Shown here: piece after piece, positions 45,729-54,024 of the stretch
Layout of the letters: each line of letters begins with the position of its first letter
Numbering within the stretch: the stretch's first letter is position 1
DNA from: Microbulbifer harenosus
GTDB taxonomy: Bacteria; Pseudomonadota; Gammaproteobacteria; Pseudomonadales; Cellvibrionaceae
Length of the DNA stretch: 64,000 nucleotides
Assembly: GCF_005771435.1 (NCBI RefSeq)
Contig: NZ_VANI01000009.1
Span: forward strand, 274,703 to 338,702
Reading direction: 5' to 3'
The notes under the pieces: generated by a model
Database searches by the model: none
What the model was told of the DNA's origin: nothing
The model's input: the letters and a program-made list of their open reading frames with translations, nothing else
Position numbers and translations under genes: made by a program

Positions 45729-46778
45729 TCAGCGGGAGTTCTGGATATAGTCTGCCAGCTCCCGGGTAAGCTGGGCTGCAGAAATCTCCTTGCAGCCACT
45801 TACGTTTTGCCCCGCCCACAGTGGTGAGAAGTCGCCGTTGCCCAGGCTTTCGGCCTTGGCGCGAAGCGGGGCCAAGGCAGCTGACGCCAGAGGAAATTCC
45901 GGGATTTGCCCATTCATCGGCCCCTGTTCGCGCATCAAGCGGTTCACAATTCCACGAGCAGCGCCACCGCTGAACAGGTTCGTGAGCGCAGTGGTGCGGG
46001 CCTCTCGTGTTTTCAATGCGGCCCGATGCACCACTGAAGTGGTGGCTTCGGGGCAGAGCAGGTAGGCCGTACCTATCTGTGCGCCTGCAGCGCCGAGCGC
46101 CATCGCTGCAGCTACACCGCTGGCGTCGGCGATACCGCCTGCAGCGATGACCGGTACCCTCACTGCTTGCACTATCTGCGGAATCAGCGCAAAGGTGCCG
46201 ACCTGGGTGGCAGGGTCTTTCGACAGAAAGAAACCGCGATGTCCACCCGCTTCCAGCCCCTGGGCGATGATGGCATCTACACCGTGTGCCTCCAGCCATA
46301 GCGCTTCGTCGACCGTCGTCGCGGAAGAAAGAATTTTCCCACCCCATGCGCGTATCCGCGCCAGCAATTCCGGCTTCGGCAGGCCGAAATGAAAACTCAC
46401 CACCGGCGGTTTGAATTCCTCCAGAATATCTGCCGCCTCCGCGCTAAAGGGAGTGCGTCCCGGCTGTTGAGGCACCTCGTTTGGGGCGAGCCCGAATTCT
46501 TCAAAGTAAGGCGAGAGTGCTTTTCGCCAGCTTTGTTCCCGCTTCGCATCGGGCTCGGGCGGCACATGACAGAAAAAATTGACGTTGTAAGGCTTGTTCG
46601 TCTGGCTCGTGAGCGCCGCCAGTTCGTTTCTCAAATTTTCCGGGCTGAGCATGGCGCAGGGCAGAGAACCGAGGCCGCCGGCATTGGAAACCGCTACGGC
46701 GAGTGCATTGCCCTGTACACCGGCCATGGGCGCCTGAATGATGGGCAATTCTATGCCGAAAAGTTTCTGTAGATTCAT
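45729..46778 (-). CDS. Nitronate monooxygenase (NMO/2-nitropropane dioxygenase family)
   Basis: 349-residue FMN protein with a TIM barrel. PIIQAPMAGVQGNALAVAVSNAGGLGSLPCAM at the N-terminus, KPYNVNFFCHVPPEP, VVSFHFGLP, IIAQGLEAGGHRGFF and VPVIAAGGIADASGVAAAMALGAAGAQIGTAYLLCPEATTS match the class I NMO family that oxidises propionate-3-nitronate. The His of the HRG motif is the probable base. Single gene, convergent with the propeller protein. Confidence 0.9.
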   Translation of the reverse strand: MNLQKLFGIELPIIQAPMAGVQGNALAVAVSNAGGLGSLPCAMLSPENLRNELAALTSQTNKPYNVNFFCHVPPEPDAKREQSWRKALSPYFEEFGLAPNEVPQQPGRTPFSAEAADILEEFKPPVVSFHFGLPKPELLARIRAWGGKILSSATTVDEALWLEAHGVDAIIAQGLEAGGHRGFFLSKDPATQVGTFALIPQIVQAVRVPVIAAGGIADASGVAAAMALGAAGAQIGTAYLLCPEATTSVVHRAALKTREARTTALTNLFSGGAARGIVNRLMREQGPMNGQIPEFPLASAALAPLRAKAESLGNGDFSPLWAGQNVSGCKEISAAQLTRELADYIQNSR

Positions 46779-46842
46779 CGTGTGTCCGGCAGATAATTAT
46801 GTAGTGGACTTAGAGATTGCTGTGTCAGAATGTTCGACTGGG

Positions 46843-47328
46843 TCAACCGCGGACGGCCGCCTCAATAGTGGCAACGTCGATTTTCCGCATCTCCATCATC
46901 GCCTCAAACGCGCGCTTGGCTGCTGCGCGATCGGGGCTGGTCACCGCCTTTGTCAAAGCAATCGGAGTTATCTGCCAGGAAGTTCCCCATTTGTCCTTGC
47001 ACCAGCCGCAAGCACTCTCTTCGCCACCATTGTTGATGATTGCATCCCAATAGCGGTCAGTTTCGGCCTGGTCTTCCGTTGCAACCTGAAAGGAAAATGC
47101 TTCATTGTGCGTGAATGCGGGCCCGCCATTCAGGCCAAGGCAGGAAATACCCATTATCGTGAACTCTACCGTAAGCACGTCGCCTTCCTTGCCGGATGGA
47201 AAATCGCCTGGTGACCGGTGAACAGCGTTAACGGAGGAATCGGGAAATACATCGGCATAAAAACGCGCGGCCTCTTCGGCGTCACCATCGTACCAAAGGC
47301 ATACCGTGTTCTTTGCTGGTGTTGCCAT
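46843..47328 (-). CDS. VOC-family (PhnB-like) protein
   Basis: 161 residues of the vicinal-oxygen-chelate fold: TVCLWYDGDAEEAARFYADVFPDS, VLTVEFTIMGISCLGLNGGP and SWQITPIALTKAV, typical of the PhnB/3-demethylubiquinone-like subgroup. Function within this subgroup is undefined. Followed on the same strand side by nitronate monooxygenase after 64 bases. Confidence 0.85.
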   Translation of the reverse strand: MATPAKNTVCLWYDGDAEEAARFYADVFPDSSVNAVHRSPGDFPSGKEGDVLTVEFTIMGISCLGLNGGPAFTHNEAFSFQVATEDQAETDRYWDAIINNGGEESACGWCKDKWGTSWQITPIALTKAVTSPDRAAAKRAFEAMMEMRKIDVATIEAAVRG

Positions 47329-47363
47329 CTTATTCTCCTGTTCTGAAGTAAATTAAGACTATA

Positions 47364-47474
47364 GGGAATCTCTAAAAATCGTCATTCCCGCGCAGGCGGG
47401 AATCCAGAAACCCAGCAGTTACTGGACCCCCGCGTTCGCGGGGGAGACGAGAGATGAATTTTTAGAGCAGCCCC
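47364..47474 (+). repeat. Small terminal-repeat element (MITE-like), copy 1
   Basis: 111 bp with terminal inverted repeat CTCTAAAAAT/ATTTTTAGAG and internal GTCATTCCCGCGCAGGCGGG, TACTGGACCCCCGCG. The internal GTCATTCCCGCG-type module is widespread in proteobacteria. Opposite orientation to the copy at 58433-58542. No coding sequence. Confidence 0.8.
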
Positions 47475-47556
47475 ATAGATTTAGCACAACCGGATTACCA
47501 CTTTGTAACTGTGACGTGCCCAAAAACCGCAGGGCGAAATGAAACTGGCGATGGCG

Positions 47557-48000
47557 TTACGGCAATTGCTGGGCCAGCCATTGCACGAACTGTGGTTTGG
47601 GCAGAGCGCCAGACAGGCGCGCAATCTCTCGACCCCGGTGAAACACCATCAGTGTCGGAATAGAGCGGATCTGAAAAGCGCCCGCCGTCTGCTGGTTGGC
47701 CTCTGTGTCCAGTTTCACGAATACTGCTTGGTTCGCCATCTCCCCGGCAACCTGACTGAACACTGGCGCGAACTGCTGGCAGGGACCGCACCAGGTTGCC
47801 CAGAAATCCACCACCACAGGCAGGTCGCTCTTGTCGATAAAGCGGCGGAAATTAGCGTCTGTGGCATTGATCGGATGGCCGCTGATCAAGGGAGTGCGGC
47901 ATTTTCCGCACAGCGGGCGGTCGCCCAAACGCTGGTGAGGTACACGGTTCGGAGTAGTGCAGGAGGGGCAGACAATCTGGGTGAGTTGTGCGTCGGACAT
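47557..48000 (-). CDS. trxC: Thioredoxin 2 (TrxC)
   Basis: 147 residues. An N-terminal zinc finger (Cys11, Cys14, Cys31, Cys34) precedes a thioredoxin fold with active site WCGPC (Cys71, Cys74) in VVVDFWATWCGPCQQFAPVF. This zinc-containing long form is the oxidative-stress-induced thioredoxin TrxC. Cytoplasmic. It lies downstream of the GFA gene on the same strand after 42 bases. Confidence 0.95.
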   Translation of the reverse strand: MSDAQLTQIVCPSCTTPNRVPHQRLGDRPLCGKCRTPLISGHPINATDANFRRFIDKSDLPVVVDFWATWCGPCQQFAPVFSQVAGEMANQAVFVKLDTEANQQTAGAFQIRSIPTLMVFHRGREIARLSGALPKPQFVQWLAQQLP

Positions 48001-48042
48001 ACAAAAATTCCTTAAGCGGGCAGAGTGGAATTGTGAACCAGC

Positions 48043-48390
48043 CTAGAAGGATGCGCCATCCACCTGCCTGATTTTCAAGTTCTTCAGCAATTCCGGGGCC
48101 GCCATGCGCGCATTCACCGCAATGCGTTTCACTGGGCATTTATCGGTGGTGATGTGGTGCGTCAAACACCCGCAGCTGTGGCAGCGATGGTGCTCGATAT
48201 CCCGGTCACCCCAGATATAAAAGCTTTTCACAGGGTTCTGGTAATGGATGTTGACCTCACTTGGCTCATAGTAGGCCCACAGCCCCGCATATCTCCGGCA
48301 CAGGGAGCAGTTGCAGCTGGTAACTTCCGTCGGGAGTCTGGCGACCTCCAGGGGGATATTGCCGCAGTGGCAGCTGCCGAATGGTTTCAT
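48043..48390 (-). CDS. GFA-family (glutathione-dependent formaldehyde-activating-like) protein
   Basis: 115 residues with the Zn-binding pattern of the family: SCHCGNIPLEV, SCNCSLCRRYAGLWAYY and HHRCHSCGCLTHH. Members are often wrongly called formaldehyde-activating; the actual activity is unknown. The start overlaps the stop of the preceding DoxX-like gene by four bases. Confidence 0.87.
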   Translation of the reverse strand: MKPFGSCHCGNIPLEVARLPTEVTSCNCSLCRRYAGLWAYYEPSEVNIHYQNPVKSFYIWGDRDIEHHRCHSCGCLTHHITTDKCPVKRIAVNARMAAPELLKNLKIRQVDGASF

Positions 48391-48779
48391 TTAGGTTGCC
48401 CGTCGTTGAGGTAATGGCTGTCATTTTGGTACAGGTAGAAAATCATCACCAGCAAGGGAATGTTTTTCGTCAATGGCCCGAACGGGTGGAGCCAGAAATC
48501 GGGCTTGATCAAGGTCAGAAGAAGCGTATAGGTGACGATTACTGCAATCTGAATGAGATAGCACAGCTTTAGTTGTCTTCCAGAGAGTAGCCAAGCGCCA
48601 ATCAAGAAATCCAGTGCGCTGCCAGACCATATACAGATACTGGCCAGGCTCCCATGAATTCCGCCGTGTGCCAACACTTCATAGCCGATATTTCTGGCGA
48701 AGAAAGCTGACGTAAGGGCCGTAGCCAACCAGAGGAAGCTGAGGCTGAGTCTTGCCGAAAAGTAGTTGTTGGAATGCAA
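48387..48779 (-). CDS. DoxX-like membrane protein
   Basis: 130 residues with four predicted membrane helices: SLSFLWLATALTSAFFA, ICIWSGSALDFLIGAWLLSG, YLIQIAVIVTYTLLLTLI and NIPLLVMIFYLYQ. GSALDFLIGAWLL fits the DoxX-like group; no catalytic residues are seen. Part of a minus-strand operon: saccharopine-dehydrogenase-like protein, DUF2269 protein, this one, and the GFA protein. Confidence 0.78.
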   Translation of the reverse strand: MHSNNYFSARLSLSFLWLATALTSAFFARNIGYEVLAHGGIHGSLASICIWSGSALDFLIGAWLLSGRQLKLCYLIQIAVIVTYTLLLTLIKPDFWLHPFGPLTKNIPLLVMIFYLYQNDSHYLNDGQPK

Positions 48780-48787
48780 AAAGGCAC

Positions 48788-49261
48788 CTATACAACGGGA
48801 AATGGTTTAAAAACCATTAACCAGAAAATTACCAGTATCGACGCGAATGCCGGAACACCAAGTGCAACCCAGTATCGCATCAGTTTCTTGAAGTTCGGAT
48901 TCAGTACACCCGAAGCCAACGAGTCCTCAGCCAGCGATTTCAACCGGTATTGAATCACGACCACCGGTATCCAGCAGATCCCAACGAAAAGGAAAAGTGC
49001 AATGACGGACTGAAACCAAGTGGAAGAAAATGAATATCCGAGTTTATGCATGAGAAGTACGCCGGTTACGAACTGGCTTAACACTGCGGGCGCCGTGAAT
49101 AGCCAGTCTGCCAGCACGACATGTCGCGCCGTGGTGGCAATCGCGGCAATATTCGATGACCGATTTGCCATAAACATGAAAAATGCAATCCCCGTTCCTG
49201 TGCCCGCAACGACAACAGCGCTCAGGATATGTATCAATTTAAGGAGAAAATAATGTTCCAA
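48788..49261 (-). CDS. DUF2269 membrane protein
   Basis: 157 residues with four membrane segments (LLKLIHILSAVVVAGTGTGIAFFMF, LFTAPAVLSQFVTGVLLMH, IALFLFVGICWIPVVVIQY, ALGVPAFASILVIFWLMVF). A conserved His in LIHIL and the W..P pattern are typical of DUF2269. In other proteobacteria such genes are found next to saccharopine-dehydrogenase-like and DoxX-like genes, as here. Two bases separate it from the upstream gene. Confidence 0.83.
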   Translation of the reverse strand: MEHYFLLKLIHILSAVVVAGTGTGIAFFMFMANRSSNIAAIATTARHVVLADWLFTAPAVLSQFVTGVLLMHKLGYSFSSTWFQSVIALFLFVGICWIPVVVIQYRLKSLAEDSLASGVLNPNFKKLMRYWVALGVPAFASILVIFWLMVFKPFPVV

Positions 49262-49263
49262 AG

Positions 49264-50406
49264 TTATCTTTCTACCTGATGAAAAATACCGAGTGGTGAA
49301 GCCTCCTGATCAAATTCGTCCAGTGAATATAGTCCTAGGCAAGGCGTGGCTCCTCTCACCTCAATATCGCCAGAAATCAGCTTCTTGGCGAGAATAATTG
49401 CAGAAATCGTTGGGATATAAGGCCCCACACCATTCTCGGCGCACAGTGTCCATTTAATGCGCTTGCGTTGCTGATTTTTATCCAAGCCAGATAGATTTAT
49501 CTGCATGCCGCCGATATCAGTGCCAAACCGTATGAAAAGTTCACTTGCTCGGACAATGGGCGAAGTCAGCGAAGCCCAGTTTCTCACGATCCCAACTCTA
49601 GCCAGAGATGCCATTGCGACCATGCCGAAGTGCAAAATGGGTAATTCAAGACCTGCCTGGAATCTGATAGAACTGACGCCATTGTAGCGTTGTGGGAAGA
49701 GCTCAAGGTCCGGAATATCAATATTTGCAAGCCATCTCTTGCCAATTGTTCCGCCGAAGTCCAGCTTCCTTGGGTTCATCCAGCCATAAATACTCACCCA
49801 TTTTCCCTTATGAAACGCGAAAAATGGACGGCCTGTATATGACAGAATGCCACGCACAGTAGCCGCACCGCGCTCGGCCTGATTACCCGGTGCGATCGCG
49901 AAATCAACTTCTTCAAGCTCAGAGAATTCATCAGCGAAACGATCTATGACTGTGGATGAGAGCCCAGGTACAGAGCTTGCTCCGGATACAACCAAAAGTC
50001 CCAGGGCTTTCGCCCGGGCATCAAACGAGGTGATATCGCAAACAAAGCGGCGGTCATCGGCTAAGTCAATATAGTGGCAGCCAGCTGCGATACAGGCTTC
50101 GGGTACTCGATAGTTTTGCCCTTGAAATGGACCGCTGGTGTGTATTACCAGATCCGGTGCCAGGGACTGGATCCGTCGGGTCAACGCGGAATCATTGATG
50201 TCCACCAAGGCTGTCTCTAGTGCCGCTCTGGCGCTATTTGAACCCAACTGTTGACGCAGCTTGTCTGCTTTTGCTGCATCTCGCCCGGCTATAAGAAGGG
50301 TAATACCCTTGAGAGCAGACAGACTTTCGACAATACGTTTTCCGAAGTTTCCATAACCGCCGAGAACCAGAATCCTGCGTACCTCATTGCGTTTGTTAAT
50401 GGTCAT
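49264..50406 (-). CDS. Saccharopine-dehydrogenase-like NAD(P)-binding protein
   Basis: 380 residues. Rossmann N-terminus RILVLGGYGNFGKRIVESL with GGYGNFG, VIHTSGPFQGQNYRVPEACIAAGCHYIDLADD, VVSGASSVPGLSSTVID, then a mostly beta C-terminal domain. This family (SacDH-like, trans-acting enoyl-reductase-like) is not proven to act on saccharopine; in this three-gene context with DUF2269 and a DoxX-like protein it probably acts on a membrane-linked substrate. The first gene of its operon. Confidence 0.8.
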   Translation of the reverse strand: MTINKRNEVRRILVLGGYGNFGKRIVESLSALKGITLLIAGRDAAKADKLRQQLGSNSARAALETALVDINDSALTRRIQSLAPDLVIHTSGPFQGQNYRVPEACIAAGCHYIDLADDRRFVCDITSFDARAKALGLLVVSGASSVPGLSSTVIDRFADEFSELEEVDFAIAPGNQAERGAATVRGILSYTGRPFFAFHKGKWVSIYGWMNPRKLDFGGTIGKRWLANIDIPDLELFPQRYNGVSSIRFQAGLELPILHFGMVAMASLARVGIVRNWASLTSPIVRASELFIRFGTDIGGMQINLSGLDKNQQRKRIKWTLCAENGVGPYIPTISAIILAKKLISGDIEVRGATPCLGLYSLDEFDQEASPLGIFHQVER

Positions 50407-50426
50407 GGGCGAAGAGTATTCCTTAC

Positions 50427-50627
50427 CTACTGTGCTGGTTTATGGCCCAACATCCGCGCTGGCAGCATGAGCAGTGCGCGCAGGAAGGCGAACAGGGCTT
50501 CGAAGGTGATGCCGATGAGACGGAATGGCAACGAGATCAACCAGACAAGAGGCCAGAGCAGGAGGGCGAGCAGGGCGAGTGGCCAGCAGAGAACGAACAG
50601 AATGAGCCAGAGCAGGAATTTGAGCAT
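50427..50627 (-). CDS. Small hydrophobic protein, 66 residues
   Basis: Starts MLKFLLWLILFVLCWPLALL with a long hydrophobic region rich in Leu, Trp and Pro (residues 1-45), then FRLIGITFEALFAFLRALLMLPARMLGH. One or two membrane helices. Similar short proteins occur in gammaproteobacteria without function. The Met at 50627 is the natural start; thirteen more codons upstream are polar (HRRHCHRGH) and unlikely. 20 bases before the saccharopine-like gene start. Confidence 0.6.
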   Translation of the reverse strand: MLKFLLWLILFVLCWPLALLALLLWPLVWLISLPFRLIGITFEALFAFLRALLMLPARMLGHKPAQ

Positions 50628-50790
50628 TGTGTGTCCTCGATGGCAGTGGCGACGGTGCGAAAACAACCGTGCTGCATGATCGGTTTATGTTTTGCCAGCC
50701 CAGCCTCCGCACATGGTGAAGACTGGGCCTGGTCAACATTTTACGGCCGATTTCGCTTTACTGCACTTGCATCAAGGACGTTACGCAGGG

Positions 50791-52836
50791 TCAGGGGCAG
50801 CTGCCTAGCACATAGTAACCAGCCGCTGTCTCCGCCAGCGTGGTGGTCACAAAGAGGTTGTAGAGACCGAGATTGTCGCCGGAGCCGGCGGCATAGGCAT
50901 AGCCGCCCGTGGTCGTGGCGCGGCCAGCCTGCACGTGGTTGTAGTTGCTGGCAGTGAACTCGGTGCAGGTTATATCGCCGTCCGGAGTACTGTCGCAGGC
51001 GTTGCCGATGCCATCGCCATCGTTGTCCTCCTGGCCGGCGTTGGCGGTGTTGGGGCAGTTATCCTGCGCGTCTTCCACGCCGTCGCCATCGGTGTCTGTG
51101 GCCGGTTCGCCGCCGCCACTCCCGCTACCAGAAGAACAGGCCTGCACGGGGCCGGCACAACTGCTGTTGCCGTCGGCAATCCACTGGCAATCGCTGCCGG
51201 ATGGGTACTCGTGCATGGTGAACTGGCTGGTACCGAAAGCTAGGTAACAGGCGGAATAACCCACGCCCCAGGTGATATGACCGGCACCGATATGGAAGTT
51301 GTAGTCGCCGGTCTGGCCGGCGTCGATGGTGAAGTTGACGCTAGCCTGGCTGGCGAGCTGAGTGGTGTCGGTGGCCGTGACCGTTGCTGTATTGGCTCCG
51401 CCGGGCAGGTTACAACCCTGCGCGGAATAGCTGTTGCCCGCCACATTTGCGCTCACAGAGCCATTGGCAAACGCCACTACCACGGAGGCCAGGTTCTGGT
51501 TTGCGTCCACCACCGTGCCGGTCACCGTGGCGCACTGGCCATTGACGTTGGCAGCGGTATTGCTCAACACCGGTGCGCTCGCTGCCGGTTCCGGTCCCAC
51601 GCGGGTGGTAACGCTGGCGGCATCGCCGTCTGTACCTTCGTTGTCTGTAGCCACAGCGCGCACTTCGTAAAGGCCATCGGCCAGAGCAGAACTGGTTGCG
51701 CTGAAGTACCCGGCGGAATCGACCGACGAGACGTTCAACGTTTCCACCACCACCGGAGCGCCGCCATCCAGATTGCTGATGGTGATGACCACAGCGGCCA
51801 CGCTGCCCTCGGCATCCACCGCATTGCCGCTGATGCTCAGCAGGCCGCTGTTCTCACTGGCCGCAAGGTTCGAGACTGCCGGGCCGGTATTGCGGTCGAC
51901 GCGCTTGTTGTTGGCGGCAAAGTACTGGCCAAGGTAGGAGGCGTAGTTGATGCTGTTGGCCGAGATATAACCGCCGGAGGCACCTTCGCCGCCGGACCAG
52001 GCGTGGGGAACGTCGTTCAGCCACAGCATGGAAACTCGGCCATCCTCCCACAGGGTTTCCTCCGCGGTGCGGCTGCTGCCCTCGCTGATAGTATTGGTGC
52101 CGGTCAGCTTGCTGACGCCGTACACCCCGGCCATGCCGTTGGCATTCTGCTCGTTGTAGCAGAGGTTCACCGTGGTATCCGCGTCGCCGTGGGCAATGGA
52201 GGCGATCTGGATGGAGAAATGGCTCTTGTAACTACCTGCATAGCTGTTGCAGCGCGCGGCCACATCCGCTGTTTCACAGGGACCAAGAGCGCCGTTGGAG
52301 CTGGTACCGATACTCGGGCCCGCGCTGATGCCCATACCCGCAAATACATCCGGTGCCAGACAAGCGGTGGTATTGGCGAAAGATGCCCCGGAAGACAGGC
52401 CGGCGATATACACCTGGTCCGGGTCGATATTGCGGCTGGCGTCGCCGCTCATGGTATTGGCGAGTGTGATCAGATTCTTATAGTCGCCCGCCGTGCGCGA
52501 CTTGGTGCCCTGCCAGTAAGACCAGCAGCTGTAGCCTGCCTTGTTCATGGCATCCGGCACCGCGATCACCATGCCGTACTGCTCCGCCGCCACCTCCAGT
52601 TTTGCCGTGAGGAAATTGCTGGTGGGCTGCACGCAGCCGTGCAGCACAATCAGCAATGCCTTGCCATTACCGATAGGCGACACCGAATCCGGCGTATACA
52701 CATGCACAGAATTAAAACCGCCGATGGACTGGCTCTGCTGCCAGCTGCCTGCGCTGGCAGCCGTGGCAAAGAGCCCGGAGAGAAAACACAGGAATAGGGT
52801 AAGGACGCCCCTGTAGGGCGGTTGATTATCGTTCAT
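50791..52836 (-). CDS. Extracellular poly(3-hydroxybutyrate) depolymerase
   Basis: 681 residues. Signal peptide to about residue 30. Catalytic alpha/beta-hydrolase domain to about 330 with oxyanion VLHGC (His66) and lipase-box GLSSG (Ser148). The early oxyanion with serine box position fits esterase type of PHB depolymerases (LpqC family). Then two Ig/FN3-like linker modules (about 330-520), a region with IGAGHITWGVGYSACYLAFG, calcium-binding thrombospondin type-3 repeats (DTDGDGVEDAQDNCPN, DNDGDGIGNACD) and a C-terminal substrate-binding domain (NYNHVQAGRATTTGGYAYAAG). Start ATG at 52836 with AAGG upstream. Divergent from the hydrolase at 53063; it degrades extracellular polyester granules. 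Confidence 0.9.
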   Translation of the reverse strand: MNDNQPPYRGVLTLFLCFLSGLFATAASAGSWQQSQSIGGFNSVHVYTPDSVSPIGNGKALLIVLHGCVQPTSNFLTAKLEVAAEQYGMVIAVPDAMNKAGYSCWSYWQGTKSRTAGDYKNLITLANTMSGDASRNIDPDQVYIAGLSSGASFANTTACLAPDVFAGMGISAGPSIGTSSNGALGPCETADVAARCNSYAGSYKSHFSIQIASIAHGDADTTVNLCYNEQNANGMAGVYGVSKLTGTNTISEGSSRTAEETLWEDGRVSMLWLNDVPHAWSGGEGASGGYISANSINYASYLGQYFAANNKRVDRNTGPAVSNLAASENSGLLSISGNAVDAEGSVAAVVITISNLDGGAPVVVETLNVSSVDSAGYFSATSSALADGLYEVRAVATDNEGTDGDAASVTTRVGPEPAASAPVLSNTAANVNGQCATVTGTVVDANQNLASVVVAFANGSVSANVAGNSYSAQGCNLPGGANTATVTATDTTQLASQASVNFTIDAGQTGDYNFHIGAGHITWGVGYSACYLAFGTSQFTMHEYPSGSDCQWIADGNSSCAGPVQACSSGSGSGGGEPATDTDGDGVEDAQDNCPNTANAGQEDNDGDGIGNACDSTPDGDITCTEFTASNYNHVQAGRATTTGGYAYAAGSGDNLGLYNLFVTTTLAETAAGYYVLGSCP

Positions 52837-53010
52837 CGCTAGTACCTTCATTATTCGAATTATGTTTGACTGCACAAACGATTTGCGCGCACGGCCGAGA
52901 GCAGACCGCACAGAGGACGTTTGCCCTCCCAGCTTATGCGCGGGTGGAGCGGCGGCTACTAGACCAAGGTTGTAGAGCAGGGCGCAGAGATGTTCTACTG
53001 CTCCGGTATG

Positions 53011-53024
53011 TGCGACATGTCGCA
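53011..53024. promoter_or_regulatory. Perfect palindrome TGCGACATGTCGCA
   Basis: A 14-bp perfect dyad in the divergent promoter region of the PHB depolymerase and esterase, 38 bases from the esterase start. Partner factor unknown; the location suggests a shared operator. Confidence 0.5.
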
Positions 53025-53062
53025 TTAGCAAAGCAATAACCCGAGAAATTAAGGCCGTTTTG

Positions 53063-54004
53063 ATGTCACCCGTTTTTCGCGCGTCGATCGCGCTGTTTCT
53101 GCTTGCTACCGCACAGCCCAGCCTCAGCCTCAATACGATACCGGTAGACGATTCTTACACCCCGTCAGAGCGCTATTACCGCTACAAAAAACAAGATTCT
53201 TCCTTGAAATGGCCCGCATTGACCTTTACCGCTGGCCAGCAGGTATTTTTCGATCGCCGCTACAAGCAGGTCGACCAGCGCGAGCTGCACCTGGATGTGT
53301 TCATGCCCGCGCCGGAAACCAGTAACCAGCAGACCATCGTGATGATTCACGGCGGTGGCTGGCGTTCCGGCCAGCGTTCGCACATGTATGCGTTGGCAAA
53401 CCGGCTCGCCCAGCGCGGTTACACTCTGGTGCTGCCGGAATTCCGCCTGTCACTGGAGGCGCCGTATCCGGCGGCCATGGAAGACGTGAACGATGTACTG
53501 CAGTGGCTTAATCAGAATGCCAGTGACTACGGCATCGTTACCGACAGGATCGCCGTGCTGGGAGGCTCTTCCGGTGGGTATATGGCATCGCTGCTGGCCT
53601 ACGCGGGGCCATCACAGCTGTTTGGCAAGAGCGATGTGCGCGTCAATGCCCTGATCGACCTCGACGGCGTACTCAACCTCGACCACGAGCGTCCCAATCC
53701 GGAATCACCCCTGCAGGCGTGGCTCGGCAGCGACAGGGAGCAGTCGCCTGAACTGTGGCGCCAGGCAGCGCCAACATCGCACCTCTCCAAAACCTCGCCG
53801 GCCACCCTCGTCATCAGCAGCGGCCAGCCGAGATTTACCCTCGGACACAAGCAGGTCGGAGAGACACTCAAGGGATTCGATATTCCCTATCAGTACTACG
53901 AATTTCCCGAAGTGATTCACACCTACTGGCTGTTTGAACCCTACGTTAGCCAGTCGGTGGATATCATTGAAGTCTTCCTGCGCAAATTGGACAAGGATGC
54001 CTGA
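53063..54004 (+). CDS. Secreted alpha/beta hydrolase (BD-FAE/esterase-like)
   Basis: 313 residues. Signal peptide (FRASIALFLLATAQPSLS). The core has the HGGGW oxyanion motif (VMIHGGGWRSGQR) and nucleophile GGSSGG (VLGGSSGGYMAS), with the final His in PEVIHTYWLF, the arrangement of carboxylesterases of the HSL/kynurenine-formamidase-like group. Its position divergent from PHB depolymerase suggests it could hydrolyse hydroxybutyrate oligomers, an inference only. An upstream TTG is in frame, but the ATG at 53063 follows AAGG at good spacing. Confidence 0.85.
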   Translation: MSPVFRASIALFLLATAQPSLSLNTIPVDDSYTPSERYYRYKKQDSSLKWPALTFTAGQQVFFDRRYKQVDQRELHLDVFMPAPETSNQQTIVMIHGGGWRSGQRSHMYALANRLAQRGYTLVLPEFRLSLEAPYPAAMEDVNDVLQWLNQNASDYGIVTDRIAVLGGSSGGYMASLLAYAGPSQLFGKSDVRVNALIDLDGVLNLDHERPNPESPLQAWLGSDREQSPELWRQAAPTSHLSKTSPATLVISSGQPRFTLGHKQVGETLKGFDIPYQYYEFPEVIHTYWLFEPYVSQSVDIIEVFLRKLDKDA

Positions 54005-54024
54005 GAAGTGAAGCGGGCAGGGCG

